Shown here: piece after piece, positions 10,735 through 21,175 of the stretch
Layout of the letters: the number at the start of each line of letters is the position of its first letter
Position numbering within the stretch: position 1 is the first letter of the stretch
NCBI GenBank assembly: GCA_012845835.1
Contig: JABAKD010000029.1
Location: forward strand, 5,110,000 to 5,173,999
Direction of reading: 5' to 3'
DNA: 64,000 nucleotides
DNA from: Undaria pinnatifida
Taxonomy: Eukaryota > Sar > Phaeophyceae > Laminariales > Alariaceae
Made by a program: the position numbers and the translations under genes
Notes under the pieces: model-generated
Told to the model about the DNA's origin: nothing
Databases searched by the model: none
What the model saw: the letters and a program-made list of their open reading frames with translations, nothing else

Positions 10735-11045
10735 CTCCGGTTCCGTATCAGGTTATCCTCGAGCCTAATTTCGTGAGTTCGAGCCGCGCCGAGTGCTTAC
10801 TCGTATAAATTCGTTGGGACTTTTTCTTGTGCACAGGTTGACTTGCGGAAAGCGCGAGAGCGTGAGTTCGCAACATTCAAAGAAAAATCGACGAGCAGTG
10901 GGATTGCTGAACCCTATGCGCGGTAAAAATTGAAGGCAAGAACCGGGGGGGAAGAAGGGACGACACCTGTGACCACGGCTTGTCCAGAAGAAGCTGGGAA
11001 GTAGGAAGTGTGAGAAAAAAAACAAAAAAAAAACTGAAGTACCTG
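10735..11045 (+). mobile_element. SINE-like element, near full length
   Basis: A head with CCGTATCAGGTTATCC (A-box-like) and GTGAGTTCGAGCC (B-box-like) is followed by a body with CGAGAGCGTGAGTT, GCAGTGGGATTGCTGAACCC and CACCTGTGACCACGGCTTG, ending in A-rich sequence. Copies: 2693-3295 (minus, split), 17938-18270 (plus) and 32640-32970 (minus). No protein is encoded. Confidence 0.75.
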
Positions 11046-11739
11046 TGGTGGCGTGGTAGTAGCATTTACAAGTCTACATATTGGTGTATGGTGTATGGGG
11101 GTGGTGTATTTCTGACAAGTGTTATACCTGGTGGTTCTTAGAACGCGAAGAACACCCGATAAGAAATAGGCCGCATTTTCATCTAAAGCCATGCTGAGAT
11201 TCGGTGGCAAATTATATTCCGGGAGCACAGCAGTAGTAATAGTTGCGCTTAAGTTAGTATAGAATGTTCCCGACACCGTCCCCACAAGTAAGAGCCCCAG
11301 GCTGGGCCAGCACACCACCAGTACACCGTTTCTTCTTTCGTCTAGGGTGTCCTGTATTATTTATTGTTGTGGGCGTACATATGAATAATAATAGCGGTGA
11401 GAGCGCCTTTCGAGCCATGGCCTATTGACCGAAGAAGCAACAACCAAGCGTTTAATGAACCTCTTACGAAGAACAGCCGTGAAACGAAAACATATTGTCA
11501 ACCGGTGCGCGTGTGCCGTGTCGCACCGTCGGGACTCGTTCCGTTCCACTTGGGTCGCGCCCCCTATTCTACTAGCAACTCGGAATGCTTGGTGAAATCG
11601 TGGCCGTGGTCTTACCATTAACATTCGTTAGACAAACGTTTCCCTCTGACGTTCGTACGAATACCAAAATGGGCACCATTATATTTACACATAAAAAATC
11701 GCAGAACGAAACGTGTACAGCAGTACTGGGCCCTACATA

Positions 11740-11890
11740 GCGCAGGTGGTGTTTTCAGGCGTTTTACCTGCACCATAGCGGGCACCTGCGGTACTGAAAA
11801 GTAAGCCGCAATAGTGCCGGTTCGCCGCCATTCATTGAGGGTTTGAATATCCCCTCAATAGTACAGGTACCTACCTGCACTATCGAGGGA
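11740..11890. repeat. CCTGCACTAT palindromic module
   Basis: Holds CCTGCACCATAGCGGGCACC and, at about 11854-11887, an inverted repeat pairing CTCAATAGTACAGGT with ACCTGCACTATCGAG. The same motif recurs at 12290-12440. Confidence 0.6.
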
Positions 11891-12289
11891 TATATATGAC
11901 TTTTGGTGCGGCCTTCACGCTTTCTTTGCGGGGTTGATAGAGTACGAAGTGGATCGAATTACCGTAGTGCTGGGCCCTGTTCTAGCGTTGGCGTGGGCAG
12001 ACTGTGTCGCGACGAGTGTGGTTCCCCCTGTCGCACAGAGCAATGTTGTACCGTTTTTTTCTTTCAGCATTCCACTCGTTCAGTACTGCACACCTAAACT
12101 GTCGCGGGACCCAACCCTTCAACATTTATCACGTACGAGTAGCTAATGATGCTAATCTCAGTCCTCGTTGCCCTCCTTCGACGTTACAACAAGAAGAAAA
12201 AAAAAGACGAGCAGAAAAGGAAATTAAACAAGAAGCGCGTTTCTGTGTTGCGTCTGTCCGCTGTCCCCTGTCCGCTGCCCGTGTGTGTG

Positions 12290-12440
12290 TGTCCAACCTG
12301 CGATATTGCGGGGCACCGCGGTGTTCAACCTGCACTATAGCGGAATCGCCCTCAATAGTGCAAGACCTGCACTATCGACGGCGCTATCTGTGTCCAAAGA
12401 TTTAACCTGCACCATACCGGGCACCTGCACTATTCATCAT
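12290..12440. repeat. CCTGCACTAT palindromic module, second cluster
   Basis: Four more motif copies, including an inverted pair, TCAATAGTGCA with TGCACTATCGA, at about 12352-12375. The surrounding 11046-12960 holds no gene I can support; its short frames lack motifs. Confidence 0.6.
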
Positions 12441-12964
12441 GTGGATATAATATTATTAATGGCAGCTCTTTTTTATAGAACCTGGTTTATACGAATGAAA
12501 TGCATCGTAATTTACGTAGCCTGCAAACTTGCCCGAAGCCTCTCCTCGACATACTTCGGAATTTCGACAAGCATGCACGGTCAGAGTTTTTTGGGGGGGG
12601 GTTGCTGTCGTCGATGAAGAAGAAATTATACCCGTGATTTGCTTGCTAGAAGGAGCTAGAAGAGAAGCCAAATTGAGGCAAACGACTGCTGTGCTTTCGT
12701 TCAAGCTCTGTGCTTCCTCCGTGGTGCAAGCGAAAAAACACAAAAACAAGCATAATGGGTCTTGAGAGGGCGTGTCGCACAAGGCAATCAAATAGTCTGC
12801 GATTGTGTGGTGGTACAAGAATCATTCGAATTACGTCAGCTACTAGTAGCAATCGTGAGTTGGACAATCTTAGAGTCGATACTCATCTTTGCAGGCCGCG
12901 TGATCCATCCGCCCCTCGTTTTTACAGATACACATAGTATCCATCCCGTGAGTGAATGTTACTC

Positions 12965-13123
12965 CTACGCAAGTCTTACAGAACTTCCAGCATTTCCGGG
13001 TATTGTGAGACGGGCGTACTGGCACAGACAGGCGTACAAAGAACTTACAGAAGTTCCGGCCAAGAAAAAAATGCCGTGGGTCTTTGCGGCACTGGCGCAC
13101 AGAACTTACCGAAGTTCCGGTGT
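12965..13123 (+). repeat. GAACTTCCAGAAGTTC-type motif array
   Basis: Three motif copies, each close to CAGAACTTACAGAAGTTCCGG, are spaced by 40-60 bases and often preceded by TAC. The core is a near-palindrome, GAACTT-CC-AGAAGTTC. Related arrays are at 13420-13645 and 16618-16790. Confidence 0.7.
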
Positions 13124-13407
13124 CCAAAGCTACGGTAGGGGGGTTACCTGTCTTTTGGGGGGGGCTTTTTTGCAGTGGCTCGGGGTCACACTGACACATC
13201 CCTGTTCCTTGCGGTCATTGGCTTCCGTGCTGTTTCAATTTTTGGATATGAACCGCCAATGGGATGGCTAGCTACGCTGCACCTCACAAATCACCGAACG
13301 TGTTTATTGTCAGTGAGGTACAGAGTCACTCGCGCGAGTATGATATGATAGTGTGATTTAGTGACGATCCGGTGACGTGCAAAAGTGGGAACCCCCCCTA
13401 CCGTTGG
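13124..13407 (+). mobile_element. MITE family M1
   Basis: The ends form an inverted repeat: CAAAGCTACGGTAGGGGGG on the left, and on the right CCCCCCCTACCGTTGG in reverse. The interior holds the CTCGCGCGAGT core seen at 3808 and 28688. The element splits the GAACTTC motif array. Short, TIR-bearing and non-coding, it looks like a non-autonomous DNA element. Superfamily is not assigned and the target duplication is unclear. Confidence 0.55.
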
Positions 13408-13419
13408 TACTGGGTCGGT

Positions 13420-13645
13420 ACTACGAGTATGCGTGTCCTACAGAACTAGCAGAAGCTCTTTTACGGTTGTACCATTATGGGGAAACAACTCAGGTATGGA
13501 TCTGTCTTTACCCTACGGACAGAACTCGAACACAAAGTTCGGGTATGTGAATCACTGCTCTACAGAACTCACAGACGTTCCGGGCACGGGTAGGAGTGGT
13601 GCACAGCACTCACAGAAGTTGCGGGTACGGGTAATAGGTGGGTAA
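13420..13645 (+). repeat. GAACTTC-type motif array, continued
   Basis: More diverged copies: ACAGAACTAGCAGAAGCTC, ACAGAACTCACAGACGTTCC and GCACTCACAGAAGTTGCGGG, each followed by a GGGTA-type stretch. It appears to be one array with 12965-13123, separated by the inserted M1 element. Confidence 0.6.
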
Positions 13646-14196
13646 AGACCGGCCTTAAGGGGGCTAAAAACAACATCTTGACCGGGAAAAAAAACGCAGT
13701 TTATCATTGTCAACACATTCCCAACACGACTACTGCGATTGACGTGCTGCATACTTGTACACGTCATACATATATTATATACTTGTAGAAAAAAACACAT
13801 ACTAACAACATATTTGTCATTCGTTGTTGCTCGGTTTGTTCGTGGTTTCGTTCACAAACCCGTTTGTGTTGTAGGGGTATGTTCCACGATTTTCGAATAT
13901 CACCGGAAGAAACTTTCCAATTTCCTGGGAAACTGCGTCTTCGGCGGTCACGGGTTTAGCTCTATAGTTAACGCGTACTACCTGTTGTTGCATAAACAAG
14001 AACAAAACTGAAGTAAAACTACTACTAATGCATACTAGTAATACCTGGTGATATTGAATATGAAGCATACGAATATTTTCATGTATGTATGAAACACACT
14101 TCGCTTTGGTTCTCTGTAGTAGAGATGTAAAGCGTACACCCTGTACAAATATCTATAACAAATACAAATAATAGTTGCGTGTGTTTGTCCCAGGGC

Positions 14197-14690
14197 AGTA
14201 TTTGCCTCCAGACAAATTTTTGCGCAGCTTCTGAAGCAAGTATTTTCTTCCAGACAAATATTTGCACAGGTTCTCAAGAGAGTACTTTCCTGCAGACAAA
14301 TATTTGCGCAGCTTTTAAAAAAAGTATTTGCTTCCAGACAAATATTTGCGCAGCTTTTCCAGAGAGTATTTGCCTGCCGGACAAATATTTGCACAGGTTC
14401 TCAAGAGAGTATTTGCCTGCAGACAAATTTTGGCGCAGCTTCTCAAAAAAAAAAGTATTGCTTCCGGGCAAATATTTGCGCAGGTTTTCCAGAGAGTATG
14501 TGCCTGCCAGACAAATATTTGCACAGGTTCTGAAAAAAGTATTTGCCTGCAGACAAATATTTGCGCAGCTTCTCAAGAAAGTATTTGATTCCAGACAAAT
14601 ATTCGCGCAGCTTCTCAAAAAAGTATTTGCTTCCGGACAAATAGTTGCGCAGGTTTTCCAGAGAGTATTTGCCTGCCAGACCAATAGGAA
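14197..14690. repeat. 42 bp minisatellite, ~11.7 copies
   Basis: Units follow AGTATTTGCCTGCAGACAAA then TATTTGCGCAGCTTCTCAAG, with A/G-rich joins. 42 is a multiple of three, so frames stay open on both strands, such as the 189-codon plus frame from 14179. The frames change partway because a few units have altered length, and neither strand looks like a real gene. Confidence 0.95.
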
Positions 14691-14946
14691 AAAATGTATT
14701 TATACAGGGCGTGAAAGCGTGCACGAATTTGCGAGGGGATTTAGTTAGCTCCAGAAGACCTGAAACAATGTGCCCCCCGGAGCTTGGTGGGAAGGTTTAA
14801 CGCTCTCTCAAAACGAGGCTATGTGGTGGTCCCCGCTGATCGGAATGAAATATCAAGTTTCAAAGAGCGGCGCGCAGCTGAGTTTTTCAGCCATTTCCGG
14901 CCAGTTTTGGGTCCGGGTTGAGGTTAGGGTATATGGGTCTACGCCC

Positions 14947-14947
14947 G

Positions 14948-15044
<97 letters not shown>

Positions 15045-15068
15045 CGTTGTTGTCGTTGTTGTTGTTGT
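14947..15068 (+). repeat. (GTT)n microsatellite, a probable retroposon tail
   Basis: Nearly pure GTT/TTG repeats with a few GTC and GAT units. It directly abuts the 3'-end motif of a retroposon family read on the minus strand (GACCACGGACTC, then a short AT stretch, GCGAGA, then AAC repeats). Confidence 0.95.
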
Positions 15069-16300
15069 CTCGCATTCACTGTTGTCATACATCAAGAGTC
15101 CGTGGTCATGCAAAGGTGCTAGAGCCTTAGGAAGACCTGAAAAAATAAATGAAATCAAAATTAGTCCGGGAAATACCACGTTTTACCGCCTCAAAACGCA
15201 CGATACGAAGAAGGCGCACAAGTAAAATTACCCAACGTGCAAAATGAAGTCACATGGCCGCTGGTATCCACTCAATAATGGCATGGAGTTCCCCCGTTCC
15301 CAGACCTAATCAACTTGCGGCTACAAACTACAGCGGTTGGGCTGCCTCCACGTACGAACATCAGGTGATTGTGAACACAAACGAACGCGCCTGCTGTCTG
15401 GAGATCTGTCAAAGTGATGACGTGAGCGCATGCAGTGATAAAATGCAATCGAACCTAGAACCATGTTACGAACATAAATGATCGCCACGCCTTCCCGGGT
15501 TATCTGCCAGGTTGCAGCGCAGCTACGACGCCCGTGCCTGAAAATTGTTTTTTTTTGTTTATTTGCGGGGAGGTATTCCTCATGAAGGGGATACAACTTT
15601 GCCAACACTACAGAAATCAGTGACGGAAGTAATATGTTGTACCGCTGCCTCGTGAAAAAGCCATGAAAAAAGACGATCGCCGCTCGCGTGATGATGGTGT
15701 TCGTGCGGTTTGTGGGTCTCCGTGTGCCATCCTCCGGCTGTGGTTCTCCATGGCCGCCTCGTCGCCTTAGTTCACTCGGCCTGCTCATTCGCACTTGCTC
15801 TCGTTGATGCTCAGTTCCAATTGGTTTCATTTCTCCCCTGCCCCAGAAAACCAATTGTTCCTCGCAGCTTTGCGGTGCTGATCTGAAAGTCAACAGTTCT
15901 CGTTCAGGGAGAGTTCATTACGTCTCTTCCCCGCCGGTCGACGCTCAGTCACCCTCTTCTTTTGTCGTCGAATCCAGCCTCCTGCCGGCGAAGTTCGCTC
16001 CACTTAAACGAAGACTGCGCCGTAGTGTGGCTCGTGGTCGCGCCCGCCTCCGCGCACAAGCATCCATATTAAGCATGGTTGCCCCGCCGCCGCTTCCAAA
16101 AAAGACGCGCGAATCGTGTGTGACCATGCCTAACGCACCACCTATGACCCAACTCTACTGCTTCGCCTAAGCCTCGCGGTCACATGCAGACGCAAGCAGG
16201 TGCCACTCTTTCGAGGGTGAGTCCGGCTTTACACCCACCAGAATAACCACCTCTAAACTCGCCAAAAGCCTGCTAGGGCATGCCTCGCATCATGTCTTAC
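15069..16300 (-). repeat. left arm of ~1.1 kb inverted duplication
   Basis: From about 15180 to 16300 this is the reverse counterpart of 19655-20775. Shared blocks are CACATGGCCGCTGGTATCCA, GCGCAGTCTTCGTTTAAGTG (reverse), and GAGGCATGCCCTAGCAGGCT (reverse). The first ~110 bp is a retroposon 3'-end block. A minus-strand frame at 15945-16127 (60 codons) has a clear counterpart in the right arm. Confidence 0.85.
15945..16127 (-). CDS. 60-codon frame conserved between the two arms, unknown
   Basis: Begins MVTHDSRVFFGSGGGATML, is rich in Arg and Ala in the middle, and ends in LDSTTKEEGD. The counterpart at 19830-20012 in the right arm has the same length and differs at roughly a dozen positions with no frame break. 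That could mean selection on a short protein, but duplicated DNA of recent age would show the same. No family is recognised, and there is no signal or membrane segment. Confidence 0.25.
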   Translation of the reverse strand: MVTHDSRVFFGSGGGATMLNMDACARRRARPRATLRRSLRLSGANFAGRRLDSTTKEEGD

Positions 16301-16617
16301 CGAGGCGGCAAGGGGAACGTAGATTGCCGAACTTTTCTCCGACTTACACGTTCCCCTAGATCGCAAACGCGAACCGCTCACCGCCACAAAGATCCTGGCG
16401 GCCAACTTGTTGAGTGCATGGAGTGGGCTCTTTGGTTCTTTGTGCAACTTCGTGTCGAGGTGTGGCGTGAAAGTGACAGGTGAGACATGTTGATGACGTC
16501 ATAATATAAAACACCAGAGATGAAGTCCGGAGCTAATCGATCGACCCTCATATTCACTGGTCACTTCGGGTAACATTACAATCGTATACCCGTGCCCGGG
16601 GTATCGTGTCTCACTCT

Positions 16618-16790
16618 CCTAAAACTCGCGGAAATTCCAGGTAAGGGTGTGGGGTTCTTACAGAACTTCCAGAAGTTCCAGGTACGGGTACGTAAAGTGC
16701 TACAGAACTTCCAGAAGTTCCGGGTACGGGTATGTGAATGTAGTGCATAACTTCCACACGTTCCGGGTACACGGGTATGAATGTCCTACA
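16618..16790 (+). repeat. GAACTTC-type motif array with GGGTACGGGTA
   Basis: Four units of about 43 bp. The clearest are TACAGAACTTCCAGAAGTTC followed by CAGGTACGGGTA, and the next one followed by CGGGTACGGGTATGTG. The last unit is more diverged. Confidence 0.8.
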
Positions 16791-17369
16791 GACTCTTACA
16801 CAGAAGATATCTGTGGGGAAATATTTGAGGTAATTACCCCGGATACGGTTTGTCCGCACCCTAAATACCACAACCTTTAAAAGTACCGCCGACACTCATC
16901 TCGAGCATAATCAGTTTAACGTCAAAAACATCACACCAAATTAATTTTAACGCGGATATCAGGGCTGGGCCTTGGTCCAGTATGTACTGGCAAAGGGAGC
17001 TGCCAAGGTGGCAGTACTTTGGATAAATCACGTTCACCTACGAAAACGCCTTATTAAGCAGCGGAAACCCATTAAAAATCACCGCGCAAGAGGATGAGAG
17101 TAGAGAAGGCCGGCAGAACAGCTAGAAGAAATAGGAGTGAGGGAGGGACACCCCTCAACACCATGGACGAAGTCGAATTCTACTAACCTTTGATGGTTCA
17201 CGAGTTCTGCAACGTCTCATCTACCTGCATCTCGCGTGTAGGTCAATTTTTGATTGCTAGCGTTTTTTTTTGTGTGTTCTGGATTTCTGGTAGGAACCTA
17301 TCCTACTATGTGTAAGCGTTTTAACAATGTGGCTTCCCGAAGTGTTGTTTTCGTTGATTTCTCACATTA

Positions 17370-17560
17370 CCTCTCGTGAAAGATCTAGAGTTCGTGGTCA
17401 CACAAATGTGCTGATGCCTTCGGAAGATGCAAAAAACCACATGAAATCAAAATTCGTCCGGAAAATTCTAGTCTTTCCCGCCCTAAAACGCACGATACGA
17501 AGTCGCGCATTGTGCAAATGAAATTGTCCAATCCGTGTGCAAATGGAACTCACATGGCCG
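17370..17560 (-). repeat. retroposon family B fragment
   Basis: Shares AGTTCGTGGTCACA, GAAATCAAAATT(C/A)GTCCGG and AAAACGCACGATACGAAG with 15075-15260. It is a third, short relative of the inner edge of the inverted duplication. Neighbouring 16800-17369 and 17560-17845 show nothing I can support. Confidence 0.55.
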
Positions 17561-17844
17561 CGTATTGTTATTACTTGGGTGTGCGTGGCCATCAGCGCAG
17601 AGCTAAAGACACCGTCGAGATGAACTCTCGGTAACGAAGAACTAGACTATGGTGTTTCATATGTTCTTCATTTCGGTGGGGAATCAGATTAAACAGATGG
17701 TTGGAACAACATAAATGGACGTGTACTGTGTAGTTACGTCTCAGAGGCTGTCATTTTGTAGTGATTCGCTTTGTTAGCACACATCAAACATGCATGTGTT
17801 ATGAACCAGTGAAGCGTGCCGTATTCCCGGAAACTCCTGTCCAT

Positions 17845-17950
17845 ATATAGTTTCCGCGCACAGATTGGTCAACATCGCCACCCTGTTGACCCTGGTACAA
17901 GCTACCCTGTATTTCCACGTCGGGTCGCCGACCTATATACAGTCGCCCCG
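17845..17950 (-). repeat. R repeat end-module fragment
   Basis: Contains TTTCCGCGCACAGATTG, CACCCTGTTGACCCTGGTA and TCGCCGACCTATATAC, the middle part of the R end-module. It abuts a SINE head at 17950. Confidence 0.65.
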
Positions 17951-18270
17951 TTGGCGTATCAGGTTATCCTCAGAATGACGGTGGTATAGGTATGTTACTT
18001 CCCCCCGAGTGCATACACATATGAATTAGTAGGGCGTTGTTCTTTCGTACAAACTGACGTGCAAAAAAAGCGAGAGCGTGAGTTAGCAACACTCAATAAA
18101 TAACTTGACAAGCAGTGGGATTGCTGAGCCCTTCGTATGCACAATGAAAATTGGAGGCAAGGACCGGGCGGGAGAAGAGACGACACCGCATTGACCACGG
18201 CTTGTCCAGAAACCGGTAAGTAGAAATGTGTGAACAAAAACAAAAACGAAATCTGTATTGAGGACATACC
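17951..18270 (+). mobile_element. SINE-like element
   Basis: Starts with GGCGTATCAGGTTATCCTC (A-box-like), but the B-box part is diverged. The body has GCGAGAGCGTGAGTTAGCAA, GCAGTGGGATTGCTGAGCCC and TTGACCACGGCTTGTCCAG, followed by an A-rich tail. Confidence 0.7.
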
Positions 18271-18296
18271 CCGTAACAAGTAATAGGTTCGATTTC

Positions 18297-18545
18297 GTAT
18301 TATCACACACCACAGCTTGCAAATATGAGTTTCGACAAAATCTCCCATTTCACAGCTGAAGGGTATTATTTATAGAATAAAAAATGAAAATACACTCCAG
18401 CTGTGAGATCGAAGATTTCGTCGAAACTCATCTTTGCAAGCTGTGTGTGATACTCCGATCGCGCGCATTACGGGTTGTGTGTATAGGTCGGCGACTCCCC
18501 TTACAACTACAGTGTAGCTACCAGGGTCAACAGGGTGATTTTAGT
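18297..18545. repeat. head-to-head R end-modules forming a hairpin
   Basis: The first part (18297-18370) carries CAGCTTGCAAATATGAGTTT, running toward CACAGCTG in minus orientation. The second (18380-18545) is the same module in plus orientation, with CAGCTGTGAGATCGAAG and TTTGCAAGCTGTGTGTG. Arms of ~65 bp face each other across an A/T-rich centre. Confidence 0.75.
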
Positions 18546-19146
18546 CATTATAATACATGGCTCGATTGCTTTTGCACTTACTTCCTTCAGGCTTTCTTGG
18601 TCAATACTGAGTGTATACTATTAAAATTAATATATTATATACGGTTGAAACATGGTCGGAGACCGACCTTCGATTATTGTTCATCTCTGGTGAAGCCAAA
18701 AATTGAAAAGACGTGCCTCCGGCAGGGCGCTTCAAGCAGGGCTCCCTGAGGGCGCCTCGGACGGGGCCTCCTCACCAGCTGGGTGGGGGCAGGGGTCGAA
18801 GATTCGCCGCGATCACCAGTTCACTGATCGGGTCCGTGTACTATTATACTACGCAGTCAGTGTATACTGTACTGGGTAGCTACGAGGGCCCAGCCCTAGC
18901 AGGTACCCTTGCACAAAAATGAAGTAGTAAACAAACGCGGGTCGCGGAAAGCGTGGCGTCGAACATCACATACATGCACAGATGAGAGTACTTAGTAAGG
19001 TGCGATCCCGGAAGAACAGCCGTACGATTGATGCCCATTATATTCCCTTGCATCGCGACTGCCTGCGGAAACCAAAGGCGTTGTTTGCATTCCGAAAATG
19101 AGTCAATCAATCCCTCAATCTACCGAAGGAGTGGTAGCATCAGCAG

Positions 19147-19296
19147 TCAATTCTCACCCGCTTTGTCCTTGTCATCAACGACGCCCAGGTACTCCACCAT
19201 GTAGCCCGCGTAGGCGAACACGCTCATTTTGCTAACCGTGTAGGCGACAAGACTGACCAGAATGACCAGCATCGGTAGATATGGGAACGGCGCCAT
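19147..19296 (-). CDS. possible 49-residue membrane protein or exon
   Basis: From the ATG at 19294-19296 the frame reads MAPFPYLPMLVILVSLVAYT, a strongly hydrophobic start, continues with further hydrophobic residues to about residue 33, and ends in an acidic tail, DDKDKAGEN. One or two membrane passes are possible. No family is recognised. It lies just outside the right arm of the inverted duplication. It could be a small gene, one exon of a larger gene, or chance. Confidence 0.25.
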   Translation of the reverse strand: MAPFPYLPMLVILVSLVAYTVSKMSVFAYAGYMVEYLGVVDDKDKAGEN

Positions 19297-19654
19297 TGTA
19301 TGCAACCTGTCTGGTGAGATGATGAGACTGCCCTGTGTGAAATGCGAGTCGCGATCCTCCACCCTCTATGCGCTTTGACGGGAGGGTTTGATGGTGCGGA
19401 GTGTGTGATGTGGGCGGAGTATCACTTTATGAGTTGCGTTGGCACTGCTACAACAGCAGTATTGAGATTAACGGTATGCAACTGATCAAATATTTGACTG
19501 CTCATCTGGGATTCCACATCCTACTAGTATGCGGAACAATCGGTAACCTGTGAGACAAACTCGAAGCAAGCCGATCAGAAAAACACACCAGATGGCGTAT
19601 TGTTCAACCATGCAAAAAAGCACGTATTGATACTTCTCCCTTCCCCTTGCCGCC

Positions 19655-20775
19655 TCGGTAATGCATGATGCGAGGCATGCCCTAGCAGGCTTGTAGCCAG
19701 TGGGTGGGGGTCTTTCTGGCGGGTGTAAGGCCGGACTCACCCTCAAAAGAGTGTTACCTGCTTGCTGCTGCGTGTGGCCGCGAGGCTTAGGCATGGCAGT
19801 AGAGGTGGGTCGTACGTGGTGCATTAGATTTGGTCATCTACGATTATCACGGCTTTTTTGGCAGCAGCGGCGGAGTAGCCATGCTTAATCGGGATGCTCG
19901 TGCGCGGAGGCAGGCGCCACCACGAGCCACACTACGGCGCAGTCTTCGTTTAAGTGGAGCAAACTGCGCCGGCAAGAGGCTGGATTCGACGACAAAGGAG
20001 GAGCGTGACTGAGCATCGACGGGCGGGGAAGAGACGTACTGAAATCTCCCTGAACGAGAACTGTTGATTTTCAGACCAGCACCGCAAAGCTGCGAGGAAC
20101 AATGTATTTGTTGGGACGGGGGAGAGGGGGAACCGATTGGAATTGAGCGTCAACGAGAGCAAGTGCGAATGAGCGGGCCGAGTGAACTAAAAGGCGATGA
20201 GGCGGCCATGGAGAACCACAGCAGGAATATGGCACACAGAGACCAACGACCCGCACGCACACCATCATCACGAGGACAGCGATCGTCTTCTTTCATGATT
20301 TTTTTACGAGGGAGTAGTACAACATGTTACTTTCGTCACTCATTATTGTAGTGCTGGTAGAGTTGTATACCCTTCATGGGGAATGACCCCCCGCAATTTT
20401 CAACTTTCAGGTACGGGCGTCGTAGCTGCGCTGCAACTTGTCAGATAACCCGCGGGCAATCGTGGCGATCATTGATGTTTGTAAGATGGTTTTTGGTTCG
20501 ATCAAGTTCGATTGCTCTCTTTCCACAGCATGCGCTCGGGTCGTTACTTTGACAGTACTCCAGACAGCAGACGCTCTTATCTGTGCTCACGATTACAATG
20601 CCGTTCGTATCATGTAGGCAGCCTAACCGCTGTAGTTTCCAGCCGCAAGTTGGCTAGATGTGGGAACGGGGGAACGCTATGCCATAGTTGAGTGGATACC
20701 AGCGGCCATGTGACTTCATTTTGCACACTGGATCATTTTTCTTGTGCGCCTTCTTCGTATCGTGCGTTTGTGGCG
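19655..20775 (+). repeat. right arm of ~1.1 kb inverted duplication
   Basis: Counterpart of 15180-16300 in opposite orientation with about 3.35 kb between arms. By eye the arms differ by substitutions and small indels at more than ten percent of positions, so the duplication is not recent. Confidence 0.85.
19830..20012 (+). CDS. 60-codon frame, partner of 15945-16127
   Basis: Begins MVIYDYHGFFGSSGGVAML and ends LDSTTKEERD. Same length and frame as its partner in the left arm. No recognised family. The case for coding rests only on retained frame between two diverged copies, which is weak with a single pair. Confidence 0.25.
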   Translation: MVIYDYHGFFGSSGGVAMLNRDARARRQAPPRATLRRSLRLSGANCAGKRLDSTTKEERD

Positions 20776-20804
20776 CTCGGTTAGTTGTTGTTGTCGTTGT
20801 TGTT

Positions 20805-21010
20805 CTCTCGCATAATCAAGTTCGTGGTCACAGGACAGGCTCCAGTCACTCTGGAACTGAGGAATACAGGTACTTCCCGCGGACTAATTTTGATCTCATT
20901 TTATTTTCGGATCATCCTAGGGCTCCAGCACCTTTGCATGACCACGGACTTTTAATGTTTCACAAGACAACAACAACATGAAGAGTTAATGCGAGACAAC
21001 AACAACTGGT
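20805..21010. repeat. retroposon family B 3' ends, two facing copies
   Basis: At 20811-20845, TCTCGCATAATCAAGTTCGT then GGTCACAGGACAGGC is a reversed 3' end. At about 20938-21010, ATGACCACGGACTTTTAATG leads into CAACAACAAC and GCGAGACAACAACAACTGG in the plus direction. A GTT-rich stretch at 20785-20803 is the reversed tail. Confidence 0.65.
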
Positions 21011-21175
21011 ATACAGGGCGCCCGGACATTCTTTTTTCGACACCTCACATCCAAAAAGTCAGAATGAAAACAAACCGGAGCGGTGTTATCGCAAGACGAT
21101 TTTATGTACAACAAGTTCGTTTTTTCCATATTTTCCCACTTCAGAATTCTACCAAAGTTTTCGGCAAAATGGTAA

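Noticed and set aside
14197-14690. CRISPR array
   Set aside because: Repeats are directly adjacent with no unique spacers, and the setting is eukaryotic.
14179-14748. 189-codon plus frame and matching minus frames as a repeat protein
   Set aside because: Both strands are open because the unit is 42 bp; frames switch at units of altered length, and there is no start context or independent domain.
14770-15225. Poly-Val, poly-Leu, poly-Thr and poly-Asn frames
   Set aside because: Direct translations of the GTT array; the flanks are retroposon sequence. The same applies to 24766-25054 and 35864-36121.
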